NCBI RefSeq assembly: GCF_042647465.1 | Contig: NZ_JBHRVN010000008.1 | From: Wagnerdoeblera intermedia | GTDB taxonomy: Bacteria > Pseudomonadota > Alphaproteobacteria > Rhodobacterales > Rhodobacteraceae | Length of the DNA: 64,000 bases | Direction: 5' to 3' (one strand) | Shown: positions 17,767 to 25,769 of the stretch, one piece after another | Numbering within the stretch: position 1 is the stretch's first letter | Layout: every line of letters begins with the position of its first letter | The notes under the pieces: model-generated | What the model saw: only the letters and a program-made list of their open reading frames with translations | Databases searched by the model: none | What the model was told of the DNA's origin: nothing | Program-made: the position numbers and the translations under genes

Positions 17767-18701
17767 GACTCTGATGTTGTAACCGCCCCCCGACGGCATC
17801 TTTGTGCCAAGGTGGGATCGTCACAATCCATTAGGGAGGCGGTCATGTCGGAGATTACTACAATCGGCCTGGATCTGGCAAAGAATGTGTTCCAGCTTCA
17901 TGGTGCCGATCAATCTGGAAAGGCTGTTCTGCGCAAGAAGCTGCGGCGCGATCAGGTTCTGGCCTTTTTCTCAACGCTCCCATCTTGTGTTGTCGCCATG
18001 GAAGCTTGTGGTGGCGCGCACTTCTGGGGGCGTGAGATAGGCAAGCTGGGCCATGACGTGCGGCTGATCCCGCCGGCCTATGTGAAGCCCTTCGTGAAGC
18101 GGCAAAAAAATGATGCCGCCGATGCCGAAGCGATTTGCGAAGCGGCCCAAAGGCCGACGATGCGCTTCGTGCCGGTGAAGAGCGAAAAGACCCAGGGCTC
18201 AGCCATGGTCTTTCGGGTCCGCGAAGTGCTGATCCGTCAGCGCACCCAGCTCATCAACGCGTTTCGTGGTCACCTAACGGAATTCGGTCAGGTCGTGCCG
18301 CAGGGCCCATCCAACGTCCAGAAGCTGATCAGGATCGTCGAGGATCAGACTTGCGGGCTGCCTTCCGAGGCAATGGCGACCCTGCAGGTTCTGATCCTCT
18401 CACTTCGCCATCTGGAGGCAGAGATCACAAAGCTTGATGCAGAGATCGCGCGCCGTGCCAAAGAAGATGATCTGGCCAGGCGGCTGATGACGATCCCTGG
18501 CATCGGGCCACTGATCGCCACGGCCTTTGCAACACTGGCGCCAGCAGCCGAGACCTTCCACAAAGGCCGGGATTTTGCCGCATGGTTAGGCCTCGTGCCC
18601 CGACAACACTCGACAGGTGGTAAGCAGCGGCTGGGGGCTACAACGAAGATGGGTGAGAGATCGCTGCGACGCTTGCTGATCATCGGCGCCAACAGCGTAA
18701 T

Positions 18702-18709
18702 CATCAAAC
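18702..18709. repeat. Left target-site duplication of IS66
   Basis: CATCAAAC, identical to 21872-21879. Eight bases is the known duplication length for the IS66 family. The sequence occurs once at the matching place in the uninterrupted IS110 copy. Confidence 0.9.
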
Positions 18710-18761
18710 GTGAGCGTCACGAGCTGGCCGCTGTCGACCTGCCTTGACGGGCGGATCGCTC

Positions 18762-19322
18762 TCAGCGGAAGGACTTTGCCCTGCGTGGCATGAAGTGCGC
18801 GCGGATGGCGACGACGGCCTTGGCGACCTTCGCGACAGCGGCGGCATCAAGATTGGCACGCGGGTCGGCCATTTCTCTGATCGGTCCTATCAGGTCGCCC
18901 TCGGCGCCCTGCAATACCGGTTTCCAGAGCCTGGGCGCGAACTTTGTCCCGAGCAGGAAGCCACCTGCCCACAGGTAGGGCGCAGCCGCCGCACCGCCGT
19001 GCGCAACCAGCCGCGGACGCCAGGTCCCGGGCGTGTCGCCCAGCCCCGAGGAGATCGTGTTGTAGGCCGCAACCAGGGACTGGAGCGCCTTGGCCTCGGT
19101 CGTGTGTTCAGGCGCCATGAGGGCACCTTCGCCTACAAAGGATGGGATCCATTGGCGAGGATCGATGAAGCGCGGCCCGATGATGAGCGCGGTGAGGTAT
19201 CCATCCAAGGTCTGCGGATCGGTGGCGGGCGGACTGGGGCGCTGCGCACACAGGACGTCGAAGAAGTCCTTCTCGTCGAGCATGAGCCGCTTCGGCGCAC
19301 TGGTCGGGGTGGATGTGTTCAT
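18762..19322 (-). CDS. UPF0149 (YgfB/YecA) family protein, IS66 passenger
   Basis: A 186-residue helical protein of the UPF0149 family. The diagnostic opening is PQTLDGYLTALIIGPRFIDPRQWIPSFVGE (residues about 37-66). The later part is GTWRPRLVAHGGAAAAPYLWAGGFLLGTKFAPRLWKPVL, and the C-terminus is KAVVAIRAHFMPRR. The usual C-terminal SEC-C zinc motif of YecA is absent. It starts four bases before the tnpC stop, so it is co-translated with the transposase genes. The role is unknown; being inside the inverted repeats, it moves with the element. Confidence 0.8.
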   Translation of the reverse strand: MNTSTPTSAPKRLMLDEKDFFDVLCAQRPSPPATDPQTLDGYLTALIIGPRFIDPRQWIPSFVGEGALMAPEHTTEAKALQSLVAAYNTISSGLGDTPGTWRPRLVAHGGAAAAPYLWAGGFLLGTKFAPRLWKPVLQGAEGDLIGPIREMADPRANLDAAAVAKVAKAVVAIRAHFMPRRAKSFR

Positions 19323-20911
19323 GCAGCCTGCGCCTCCAGAGTGTCGTTGGCCTTGGCCAGGCGTGCCGCCTTCCAGGTCCAGGGCAGAAGCTCATCGAGC
19401 CGGTTGATCGTGGTGCGCCCCGAGACGATGCGCTCGAGCACATCGGAGAGCCAGGTCTCTGGGTCAATGTCGTTCATCTTGCAGGTGTTGACCAGCGAGG
19501 CCAAGACAGCCCAGCTCTCGCCGCCGCTGGCAGAGCCGGCGAAAAGTGCGTTCTTTCTCGTCAGGCATACCGGCTTGATGGCGCGCTCGACGATGTTGCT
19601 GTCCACCTCGATCCGACCGTCCTGCAGGAAGACAGTCAGTCCTTGCCAATGCTTCAAGGTATAGGCCGCGGCCTTGCCAATCGAGGACTGCGACGCGACG
19701 GCGTCGCGGATCTCTGTCAGCTGCCGCTTCAGATCATCCATCAAGGCTGCACTCTCGGCCTTGCGCACCGCCAGCCGCTCGACATCGCTCAGGCCACGGA
19801 TACGCTTCTCCACCTCATAGACCTTGGCGATCCGGCCCAGGACCTCGAGCGCCGCCCGCGACTGGGTCGTCTTGAACACGTCCGCGAACTTGCGCCGGGC
19901 ATGAGCAAGGCAGAAGGCAAGCTCGAGCGGGGCGGCGTTGCTCTTGCGACGCTGCTTGGCCACGGTCTTGTAAGCGCCAAACCCATCTACCTGGAGAACG
20001 CCGGCAAAGCCGCCCAGATGCGCCAGAAGATCCTGCGCGCCGCGTCCCTCGGTGTAGACATAGGCCACGGCTGGCGGTGCGGGGCCCCGCCAGTTCCGGT
20101 CGTCGACGGCATAGGCCCAGAGCTGGCTCACCTTGGTTCGGCCTCGGCCGGGGGCGAGCCGGGGCAAAGGTGTCTCGTCACAAAATACCCGCGGCTGCGC
20201 CTGGATGAAGCGCAGCAGCCGCTCATGCAGGGGCTTGAGCCACCAGGCGGCGCGTGCGATCCAGCCGCCCAGCGTGCCGCGGTCAAGCTGGACGCCATGG
20301 CCGGCGAAGATCTGCGTCTGCCGGTACAGCGGCAGGTGCCATGCAAATTTTGCGGCCACAACATGGGCCACCAGCGCCGTGCTGACCATGCCACCAGACA
20401 TCACCCGGGCAGGTGCCGCAGCTTGAACGACGCGCTCCTGGCAGTGCCGGCAGGCATACTTCGGACGGATCGTGCGGATGACACGCAGCCGCGCAGGCAC
20501 GACATCCAGCGCTTCGCTGACATCCTCGCCGATGCGCACCCGCAGGGCGCCACAGCAGGCATTGCCTGCGTCTTCGGGTTCGATGACGACCTCGACGCGG
20601 GGCAGATGCCGCGGCAGTGCCCCCATGTTGCGTGCCGCCGCGCGCGGCGTGGTGGTCTTTGGCGCGTCCCGCACCTCTGGCGTCGTCGGGGCGTCATCAT
20701 TTGCAGCTGCAGGCACATCCGCCAGGTCCCCGAGATCGAGGGCAGTCTGCGTGGGATCAAGCGTCGCAAGCTTCTCGGATTTGGCGCCGAAGATCATGAT
20801 CCGCAGCAGGGTGGCATAGACGCGCAACTCTGCATTCTCGGCCTGAAGGGCCTTCACGAGCCGCGTCAAACCGGGCGCATCAGTTGGGATCAAAGTGCTG
20901 TCAGCCTGCAT
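19319..20911 (-). CDS. tnpC: IS66 transposase TnpC
   Basis: A 530-residue DDE transposase. The N-terminal coiled-coil and leucine-rich region is ALQAENAELRVYATLLRIMIFGAKSEKL. A zinc-finger-like part follows (YACRHCQERVV). The IS66 core spans LVAHVVAAKFAWHLPLYRQTQIFAGHGVQLDRGTLGGWIARAAWWL through VFCDETPLPRL, VLQVDGFGAYKTV and LAFCLAHARRKFADVF. The C-terminus has IEVDSNIVERAIKPVCLTRKNALFAGSASGGESWAVLASL (catalytic glutamate) and ending WLSDVLERI. Full length for the family. Confidence 0.93.
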   Translation of the reverse strand: MQADSTLIPTDAPGLTRLVKALQAENAELRVYATLLRIMIFGAKSEKLATLDPTQTALDLGDLADVPAAANDDAPTTPEVRDAPKTTTPRAAARNMGALPRHLPRVEVVIEPEDAGNACCGALRVRIGEDVSEALDVVPARLRVIRTIRPKYACRHCQERVVQAAAPARVMSGGMVSTALVAHVVAAKFAWHLPLYRQTQIFAGHGVQLDRGTLGGWIARAAWWLKPLHERLLRFIQAQPRVFCDETPLPRLAPGRGRTKVSQLWAYAVDDRNWRGPAPPAVAYVYTEGRGAQDLLAHLGGFAGVLQVDGFGAYKTVAKQRRKSNAAPLELAFCLAHARRKFADVFKTTQSRAALEVLGRIAKVYEVEKRIRGLSDVERLAVRKAESAALMDDLKRQLTEIRDAVASQSSIGKAAAYTLKHWQGLTVFLQDGRIEVDSNIVERAIKPVCLTRKNALFAGSASGGESWAVLASLVNTCKMNDIDPETWLSDVLERIVSGRTTINRLDELLPWTWKAARLAKANDTLEAQAA

Positions 20912-20959
20912 GGCAAACTATACCATGCGGGCGACAAAACTCAAACAAATACAGATAGT

Positions 20960-21313
20960 TCAGGCAATATATACTGGCCTTTTGACAGCTGGGCGTCGAG
21001 CCTTCGTCCAATCCAGGCCGGCCAGGAGCAACCCGAACTCCTCGCGCGTCAGCACCATCGTACCATCCCCGGGACCAGGCCAGGCGAACCGGCGACCCTC
21101 AAGCCACTTCGTGGCCAGAACCATGCCACTGCCATCCCAAAAGATCAGTCGCAACCTGTCGGCGCGGCGCGGTCGGAAGATGAAGACATCACCGCAATAC
21201 GGGTCGGCTGCGAGCGCGCTGGCGACGATCGCTACCAGTCCGTTGATGCCGCGCCGGAAGTCGATCGGCGTCGTGGCGACGACGATTTTTATGCCACCTG
21301 TCGGCAGGATCAT
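20960..21313 (-). CDS. tnpB: IS66 accessory protein TnpB
   Basis: A 117-residue IS66 Orf2 protein: IKIVVATTPIDFRRGINGLVAIVASALAADPYCGDVFIFRPRRADRLRLIFWDGSGMVLATKWLEGRRFAWP. This is the standard family signature. It overlaps the tnpA stop by four bases and lies 48 bases before tnpC. It is needed for efficient IS66 transposition; the biochemical role is unknown. It is unrelated to the RNA-guided TnpB nucleases of IS605. Confidence 0.92.
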   Translation of the reverse strand: MILPTGGIKIVVATTPIDFRRGINGLVAIVASALAADPYCGDVFIFRPRRADRLRLIFWDGSGMVLATKWLEGRRFAWPGPGDGTMVLTREEFGLLLAGLDWTKARRPAVKRPVYIA

Positions 21314-21795
21314 GGTGCGCGCAACGCCGCGACGAGCGCAGTCACAACAACGGGGTCGACGGGCCCGGTCAGGACCATGCGGCCCCCTCCGATCTCGAGC
21401 TCGATCCGGCCGCAGGCCGTGCTGCCCGGCTCTTCCGGGCGCCGCGCCGCGGCGGGCAGCGGAGCTTCCGACGCGGTAAGAGTGATCGGCACGAATTGAA
21501 GCGGCCCCTGCGGAGGGGTCACCCTCCGGCGACCGCCCGCGCTGCCGCTGACGCCAGCCTCCCGCCGCCAGACAGTGAGCAGCCCACGATGTACGCCCCA
21601 GCGACGCGCGACGTCGGAGATGTTCGCGCCCGGCAACGCGCTCTCCGCCACGATCTGCGCACGCTCATCATCGGTCCGGTTACGGCGGCGACGGCGCCCG
21701 GTGATCACCTCGATCCGCTGATAGTCACGGGCTTCATGCATGACTTGATGCATGGCATTATCTGTACTCTTCGGCTCGTCGAAGCCCATCGGCAA
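21310..21795 (-). CDS. tnpA: IS66 accessory protein TnpA (helix-turn-helix)
   Basis: A 161-residue Orf1 protein. Residues about 30-75 form a transposase helix-turn-helix (RRNRTDDERAQIVAESALPGANISDVARRWGVHRGLLTVWRREAG). The rest is a less conserved tail. Several ATG codons occur at the start (21795 and within the next 20 codons), so the exact start is open. It lies next to the right inverted repeat and is the first gene of the IS66 operon. Confidence 0.85.
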   Translation of the reverse strand: MPMGFDEPKSTDNAMHQVMHEARDYQRIEVITGRRRRRNRTDDERAQIVAESALPGANISDVARRWGVHRGLLTVWRREAGVSGSAGGRRRVTPPQGPLQFVPITLTASEAPLPAAARRPEEPGSTACGRIELEIGGGRMVLTGPVDPVVVTALVAALRAP

Positions 21796-21871
21796 CCTCT
21801 CCTGAAAGTCCGTGCCGACTATCTCTGGCGCGCAGAGCTCACCCGCAAGATGACCCGCTCGTGACGCTCAC

Positions 21872-21879
21872 CATCAAAC
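21872..21879. repeat. Right target-site duplication of IS66
   Basis: CATCAAAC, the second copy of the 8-bp duplication. IS110 coding sequence resumes right after it at GAATGTGCAT. Confidence 0.9.
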
Positions 21880-22043
21880 GGAATGTGCATGCTGGCGCAA
21901 AGCACGGAACATGGCTGAGCGACATGGTCGGCCGTAAGCCAACTATGCTGGTGCGGGTCGCACTGGCCAACAAGATGGCGCGGATCGTATGGGCCCTGAT
22001 GGCCCGCGGTGGTGTTTACAAGGCTCCGGCACCGACGATGTAA

Positions 22044-22297
22044 GTCGTCAAAAGCCGCGAGACGTCGGAGCGGAAGAGGGCAAGGAGACCTTTGGCGAAA
22101 CGGTCGTGAGACAGGATCAGGAAAACCAGTTGTGCAACACGTGCCATCGAGCACGCGGCTTTGATTTGGACCTGATCTGCGAACACCATAGTGGCCCGCG
22201 GCATGAGATGGCCGCATCAAAGGCCGGATACATGTCAGCACCCGACAACGCGCCAAAAAGATCCTAAGTACCCTCTTGCGCAAGGGGCGGTTATACA
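22044..22297 (+). ncRNA. Candidate bridge RNA region of IS110 copy 1
   Basis: The IS110 element has only 78 bases before its transposase but about 254 non-coding bases after it. In the IS1111 subgroup the bridge RNA that pairs with donor and target DNA is encoded in this right non-coding end. The sequence is strongly conserved with copy 2 despite being non-coding, for example GACGTCGGAGCGGAAGAGGG and CACCATAGTGGCCCGCGGCA. The call rests on position and conservation; I did not fold it. Confidence 0.4.
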
Positions 22298-22355
22298 TGT
22301 TGCACAAATCCTGCGGGGGATTCATCGTGAGAATCCAGCGTGGTAGCTTGAGGTC

Positions 22356-23331
22356 ATGAGCAGACCGACATCCCCTACCTACAAGACCAGGAACTGGCCC
22401 GCCTACAACAAGGCGCTGAAGCGCCGAGGCTCTCTGACGATCTGGTTCGATCCCACCATGACCTGGGCGACCATGCCGACCGGTAAACGCGGTAGGCAGC
22501 CTGCCTACGGTGACGCAGCAATCCAGACCTGCCTGACAATGAAAGTGCTGTTCGGCATGGCACTCCGCCAAACGACTGGCTTCGTCGAGAGCCTGTTGCA
22601 ACTGATCGGTCTGGATTGGGCGGTGCCGGACTTCAGCACGCTGTCGCGACGCCAAAAGGGTCTGAAGGTGAACATCCCCTATCGTGGCTCGGAAGGCCCT
22701 CTGCACCTGCTGATCGACAGCACAGGCATCAAGGTCGAGGGTGAAGGCGAATGGACTGAGGAGGGTCAGCAAACACTCCGGGGGATTGTTTGCCCGACGA
22801 AGGCGCAAGCATGGCGGCGTCAAACGCCGGGTTTGGCGCAAGATCCACATCGGAATTGATGAGAAAACCCTGGAAATACGCGTGGCAGAGTTCACCACCA
22901 GCGACGTGGGCGATGCGCCTATGCTGCCAGAACTGCTCGATCAGATCCCGCCCGTGCAAGAGATCGGCAGCGTTACCGCCGACGGCGCATTCGACACCCG
23001 CAAGTGCCATGACGCGATCGCTGCCCGAGGTGCCGCGGCGATCATCCCGCCCCGCAAGAATGCCAGGTTCTGGAAACCTGATACCCCAGGCGCAATCGCG
23101 CGCAACGAGATCCTGCGCACATCAAAGTGCGTCGGTCGGACCATCTGGCGACGATGGAGCGGCTATCACCGCCGAAGCCGCGTCGAAACGAAGATGCACT
23201 GTGTAAAATTACTGGGCCAGCGCCTGGCAGCCCGGGACTTCGACCGTCAGGTTGCCGAGTTCCAAATCCGTGTCGCCATCCTGAACGGATTCACGGCACT
23301 CGGAACGCCTATGACAGAGGTCGCGGGATAA
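22356..23331 (+). pseudogene. IS5-family transposase with internal insertion
   Basis: The first part, MSRPTSPTYKTRNWPAYNKALKRRG to LLIDSTGIKVEGEGEW, and the second part, KHGGVKRRVWRKIHIGIDEKTLEIRV to GFTALGTPMTEVAG, together make a normal IS5 (IS903-like) DDE transposase of about 310 residues. They are in different frames. Between them, after the Trp codon ending at 22754, lies about 43 bases of extra, hairpin-forming sequence. Since 43 is not a multiple of three the frame is lost. The catalytic D in LLIDSTG and the later ADGAFDTRKCHD and YHRRSRVETKMHC motifs remain, but on separate frames. Confidence 0.82.
22765..22798. repeat. Small palindromic insertion in the IS5 transposase
   Basis: The arms GTCAGCAAACA (22765-22775) and TGTTTGCCCGAC (22787-22798) are inverted and nearly complementary around ACTCCGGGGGA-type loop sequence. 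They lie inside the roughly 43-base stretch that family members lack. It could be a MITE-like or REP-like scrap; its origin is unknown. Confidence 0.5.
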
Positions 23332-23380
23332 GTCTGTCCGGGGAAGGGACACGTCCCGCCTTCAGACGATTTGTGCAACA

Positions 23381-23632
23381 TGTATAACCGCCCCTTGCGC
23401 AAGAGGGTATTTGGGATCTTTTTGGCGCGTTGTCGGGTGCTGACATGTATCCGGCCTTAGATGCGGCCATCTCATGCCGCGGGCCACTATGGTGTTCGCA
23501 GATCAGGTCCAAATCAAAGCCGCGTGCGCCTTGGCACGTGTTGCGCAACTGGTTCTCCTGATCCTGTCTCACGACCGTATCGCCAAACGTCTCCTTGCCC
23601 TCTTCCGCTCCGACGTCTCTCGACCTGACGGA
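23381..23632 (-). ncRNA. Candidate bridge RNA region of IS110 copy 2
   Basis: The non-coding right end of copy 2, between the transposase stop and the element boundary. It is closely similar to 22044-22297, with small differences next to the transposase stop and in a few internal bases. As the intact copy, this is the better candidate for an expressed guide RNA. Confidence 0.4.
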
Positions 23633-24661
23633 TTATGCCGCCACGGCCGGAGCCTTGTAGACGCCACCGTGGGCCATCAGGGCCCATACGATCCGCGCCA
23701 TCTTGTTGGCCAGTGCGACCCGCACCAGCATAGTGGGCTTGCGGCCGAGCATATCGCGCAGCCATGTTCCGTGCTTTGCGCCAGCATGCACGTTACGTTT
23801 GATGATCACGCTGTTGGCGCCGATGATCAGCAAGCGTCGCAGCGATCTCTCACCCATCTTGGTAGTCGCCCCCAGGCGTTGTTTGCCGCCCGTTGAATGT
23901 TGTCGGGGCACGAGGCCTAACCATGCCGCAAAATCCCGGCCTTTGCGGAAGGTCTCGGCCGCTGGTGCCAGTGTTGCAAATGCCGTGGCGATTAGCGGCC
24001 CGATGCCGGGGATCGTCATCAGCCGCCTGGCCAGATCATTTTCCTTCGCACGGCGCGCGATCTCCGCATCAAGCTTCGTGATCTCAGTCTCCAGATGGCG
24101 AAGTGACAGTATCAGAACCTGCAGCGTCACCATTGCCTCGGAAGGCAGCCCGCAAGTCGGATCCTCGACAATCCTGATCAGCTTCTGGACGTTGGATGGG
24201 CCCTGCGGCACGACCTGACCGAATTCCGTCAGGTGGCCACGAAACGCGTTGATGAGCTGGGTGCGCTGACGGATCAGCACTTCTCGGACCCGAAAGACCA
24301 TGGCTGACCCTTGTGTCCGTTCGCTCTTCACCGGCACGAAGCGCATCGTCGGCCTTTGGGCCGCTTCGCAAATCGCTTCGGCATCGGCGGCATCATTTTT
24401 TTGCCGCTTCACGAAGGGCTTCACATAGGCCGGCGGGATCAGCCGCACGTCATGGCCCAGCTTGCCTATCTCACGTCCCCAGAAGTGCGAGCCACCACAG
24501 GCTTCCATGGCGACAACACAAGGTGGAAGCGTCGAGAGAAAGACCAGAACCTGATCGCGCCGCAGCTTCTTACGCAGAACGGCTTTTCCAGACTGATCGG
24601 CACCGTGAAGCTGGAACACATTCTTTGCCAGATCCAGACCGATTGTTGTAATCTCCGACAT
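23633..24661 (-). CDS. IS110-family DEDD transposase (intact)
   Basis: A 342-residue recombinase. The N-terminal RuvC-like DEDD domain starts MSEITTIGLDLAKNVFQLHGADQSGKAV, with the first catalytic Asp in GLDLAK, and continues through KNDAADAEAICEAAQRPTMRFVPVKS. The C-terminal Transposase_20 domain has LMTIPGIGPLIATAFATLAPAAETFRKGRDFAAWLGLVPRQHSTGGKQRLG, including the conserved serine region. ATG at 24661 follows GGGAGGCGGTC. IS110 enzymes act with an element-encoded bridge RNA to choose both target and donor. Confidence 0.93.
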   Translation of the reverse strand: MSEITTIGLDLAKNVFQLHGADQSGKAVLRKKLRRDQVLVFLSTLPPCVVAMEACGGSHFWGREIGKLGHDVRLIPPAYVKPFVKRQKNDAADAEAICEAAQRPTMRFVPVKSERTQGSAMVFRVREVLIRQRTQLINAFRGHLTEFGQVVPQGPSNVQKLIRIVEDPTCGLPSEAMVTLQVLILSLRHLETEITKLDAEIARRAKENDLARRLMTIPGIGPLIATAFATLAPAAETFRKGRDFAAWLGLVPRQHSTGGKQRLGATTKMGERSLRRLLIIGANSVIIKRNVHAGAKHGTWLRDMLGRKPTMLVRVALANKMARIVWALMAHGGVYKAPAVAA

Positions 24662-24756
24662 GACCGCCTCCCTAATGGATTATAACGATCCCACCTTGGC
24701 ACAAAGATGCCGTCGGGGGGCGGTTACAACATCAGAGTCTCTCCGGGCTGAAAACC

Positions 24757-25613
24757 CTAGGTCATGTTGACAAATGGCGTATCCATAGACGGATCGAGGT
24801 GATGTCGATGAAGCCGAGGAAGCTCTGGGCGGTCTTGTCGTAGCGGGTTGCGACCCTTCGTGCGTTCTTGAGCTTGTTGAAGCACCGCTCGACGAGGTTG
24901 CGCAACGAATACAGCGAATGATCCACGCCGACGCGCATCTTACGTGATTTGCGCATGGGAATTTGGGTGAGCACGTCACGCACCTCCATCTTTTCCCGAA
25001 TGCTGTCAGCGTCATAGCCTCTGTCGGCCAACAGGACGCTCGGCTCAGGCAGGTTGTCGACCATGACCAGATCAAACCCCAGGTAGTCGGATGTCTGGCC
25101 CGGCGTGATCTCGGTCCTCATGGGCAGGCCTGCTGCATTGACGCGGAGGTGGATCTTGGTCGTGAAGCCACCTCTTGAGCGGCCAAAACCCTGTCGCGGA
25201 GTCCCCCTTTTGCGCCCGCTGCCTGATGATGGGCGCGAACCACGGTGCTGTCGACCATTTGGAGGGCATCCGGCGCTGCCCCGCTTTGGTTCAGGGCGTC
25301 CATGATGTCCTCCCAGAGACCTGCCAGCGTCCAGCGTCGGAACTGCCGGTAGACGCTCGACCATTTGCCAAACTCCTCAGGCAGGTCCCGCCATGGGGCA
25401 CCGGTGCGAGCGATCCAGAAAATCCCATCAAGAACAAGGCGGTGGTTGGTCGGTTTGCGCCCGTTCGGCGCACGGACCGCCAGGATAAACCGTTCAAAGA
25501 ACGCCCACTCCTCGTCCGACATCAGGTCTCGTGCCAAGCTGGTCTCCATCGCAGATACCAGCTTGAATCACGATCCAGGCTCGGTGTGAATCCCTTTTGT
25601 CAACATGACCTAG
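24757..25613 (-). mobile_element. IS5-family, IS427-group element
   Basis: Perfect 14-bp inverted repeats GTCATGTTGACAAA (24761-24774, and complement at 25596-25609), both bordered by CTAG (24757-24760 and 25610-25613). This matches the IS427-group habit of inserting at CTAG/TA. The element is 849 bp between the CTAG boxes. It contains two overlapping frames for one transposase. Confidence 0.88.
24762..25549 (-). CDS. IS427-group transposase made by -1 frameshifting
   Basis: Frame A (25549 down to about 25118) encodes METSLARDLMSDEEWAFFERFILAVRAPNGRKPTNHRLVLDGIFWIARTGAPWRDLPEEFGKWSSVYRQFRRW, ending after DSTVVRAHHQAAGAKGG. Frame B (ending 24762) carries GFGRSRGGFTTKIHLRVNAAGLPM, LADRGYDADSIREKMEV and LRNLVERCFNKLKNARRVATRYDKTAQSFLGF. 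They join at an AAAAGGGGG run (minus strand; 25203-25211), a plausible programmed -1 slip typical of this group. The DDE residues are split between the frames, so the fused product is the active form. The stop codon lies inside the terminal repeat. Confidence 0.88.
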
Positions 25614-25769
25614 GCCGGAACTGATACGAAACTATACCTCAGGTTGCAGTGTTGCACATTCAGTCGCCCCTGCGAAGCGCCAATCTGCAGGGCGGCAGGG
25701 TCACAATCGCCGAAAGATCCCGGGTGCTCAAAGCCCCTGCCCGGCGCTTGCGGGCAGGCGTCAGATGCG

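Larger units (their letters stand above)
18710..21871 (-). mobile_element. IS66-family element with passenger gene
   Basis: A 3162-bp element. Perfect 15-bp terminal inverted repeats begin GTGAGCGTCACGAGC (18710-18724 and, inverted, 21857-21871). It is flanked by an 8-bp duplication and inserted inside the IS110 transposase gene. The gene order on the minus strand is tnpA, tnpB, tnpC and a UPF0149 gene. All four frames are open, so the element looks recently active. Confidence 0.92.
17845..22043 (+). pseudogene. IS110-family DEDD transposase split by IS66
   Basis: The first part (17845-18709) encodes MSEITTIGLDLAKNVFQLHG through GANSVIIK, including the catalytic N-terminal RuvC-like domain and the Transposase_20 domain (LMTIPGIGPLIATAFATLAP). 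The second part (21880-22043) encodes the last 54 residues (NVHAGAKHGTWLSDMVGRKPTMLVRVALANKMARIVWALMARGGVYKAP). Together they match the intact 342-residue copy at 23633-24661. The IS66 insertion at 18710 adds an early stop, so copy 1 cannot make a full transposase. Confidence 0.88.
17767..22297 (+). mobile_element. IS110-family element (IS1111-like), copy 1, interrupted by IS66
   Basis: Ends were set by comparison with the inverted copy at 23381-24739. The shared sequence starts GACTCTGATGTTG and ends GGGGCGGTTATACA. Without the IS66 insert and its 8-base duplication the element is about 1361 bp, against 1359 bp for copy 2. Subterminal inverted repeats TAACCGCCCC (17780-17789) and GGGGCGGTTA (22284-22293) are typical of the IS1111 subgroup. 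The copies differ at scattered bases, so they are related but not recent duplicates. Confidence 0.82.
22298..23380 (+). mobile_element. IS5-family element between the two IS110 copies
   Basis: The terminal inverted repeats read TGTTGCACAAATC inward (22298-22310) and its complement at 23368-23380, similar to IS903-type ends. The outermost bases expected for such ends (GGCTT) are missing because IS110 sequence abuts on both sides. No target duplication can be seen for the same reason. Internal coding sequence is one frameshifted transposase. Confidence 0.75.
23381..24739 (-). mobile_element. IS110-family element (IS1111-like), copy 2
   Basis: A 1359-bp intact copy in opposite orientation to copy 1, with the same ends and subterminal repeats. 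It holds one complete transposase and a 252-base non-coding right end. It abuts the right inverted repeat of the IS5 element exactly as copy 1 abuts the left one. The outer flank (TCTCCGGGCTGAAAACC) is unlike the outer flank of copy 1. Confidence 0.82.

Noticed and set aside
20960..21313. Reading tnpB of IS66 as an RNA-guided TnpB nuclease
   Set aside because: The sequence is the small IS66 Orf2 family, unrelated to the IS605/IS607 TnpB nucleases in spite of the shared name.
19313..21499. A 728-codon plus-strand frame over the IS66 genes
   Set aside because: It is the antisense of tnpC, tnpB and part of tnpA, all of which carry clear family motifs.
21819..22898. A 359-codon minus-strand frame spanning IS66, IS110 and IS5 borders
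   Set aside because: It crosses three element boundaries and is antisense to transposase sequence; it cannot be an ancestral gene.
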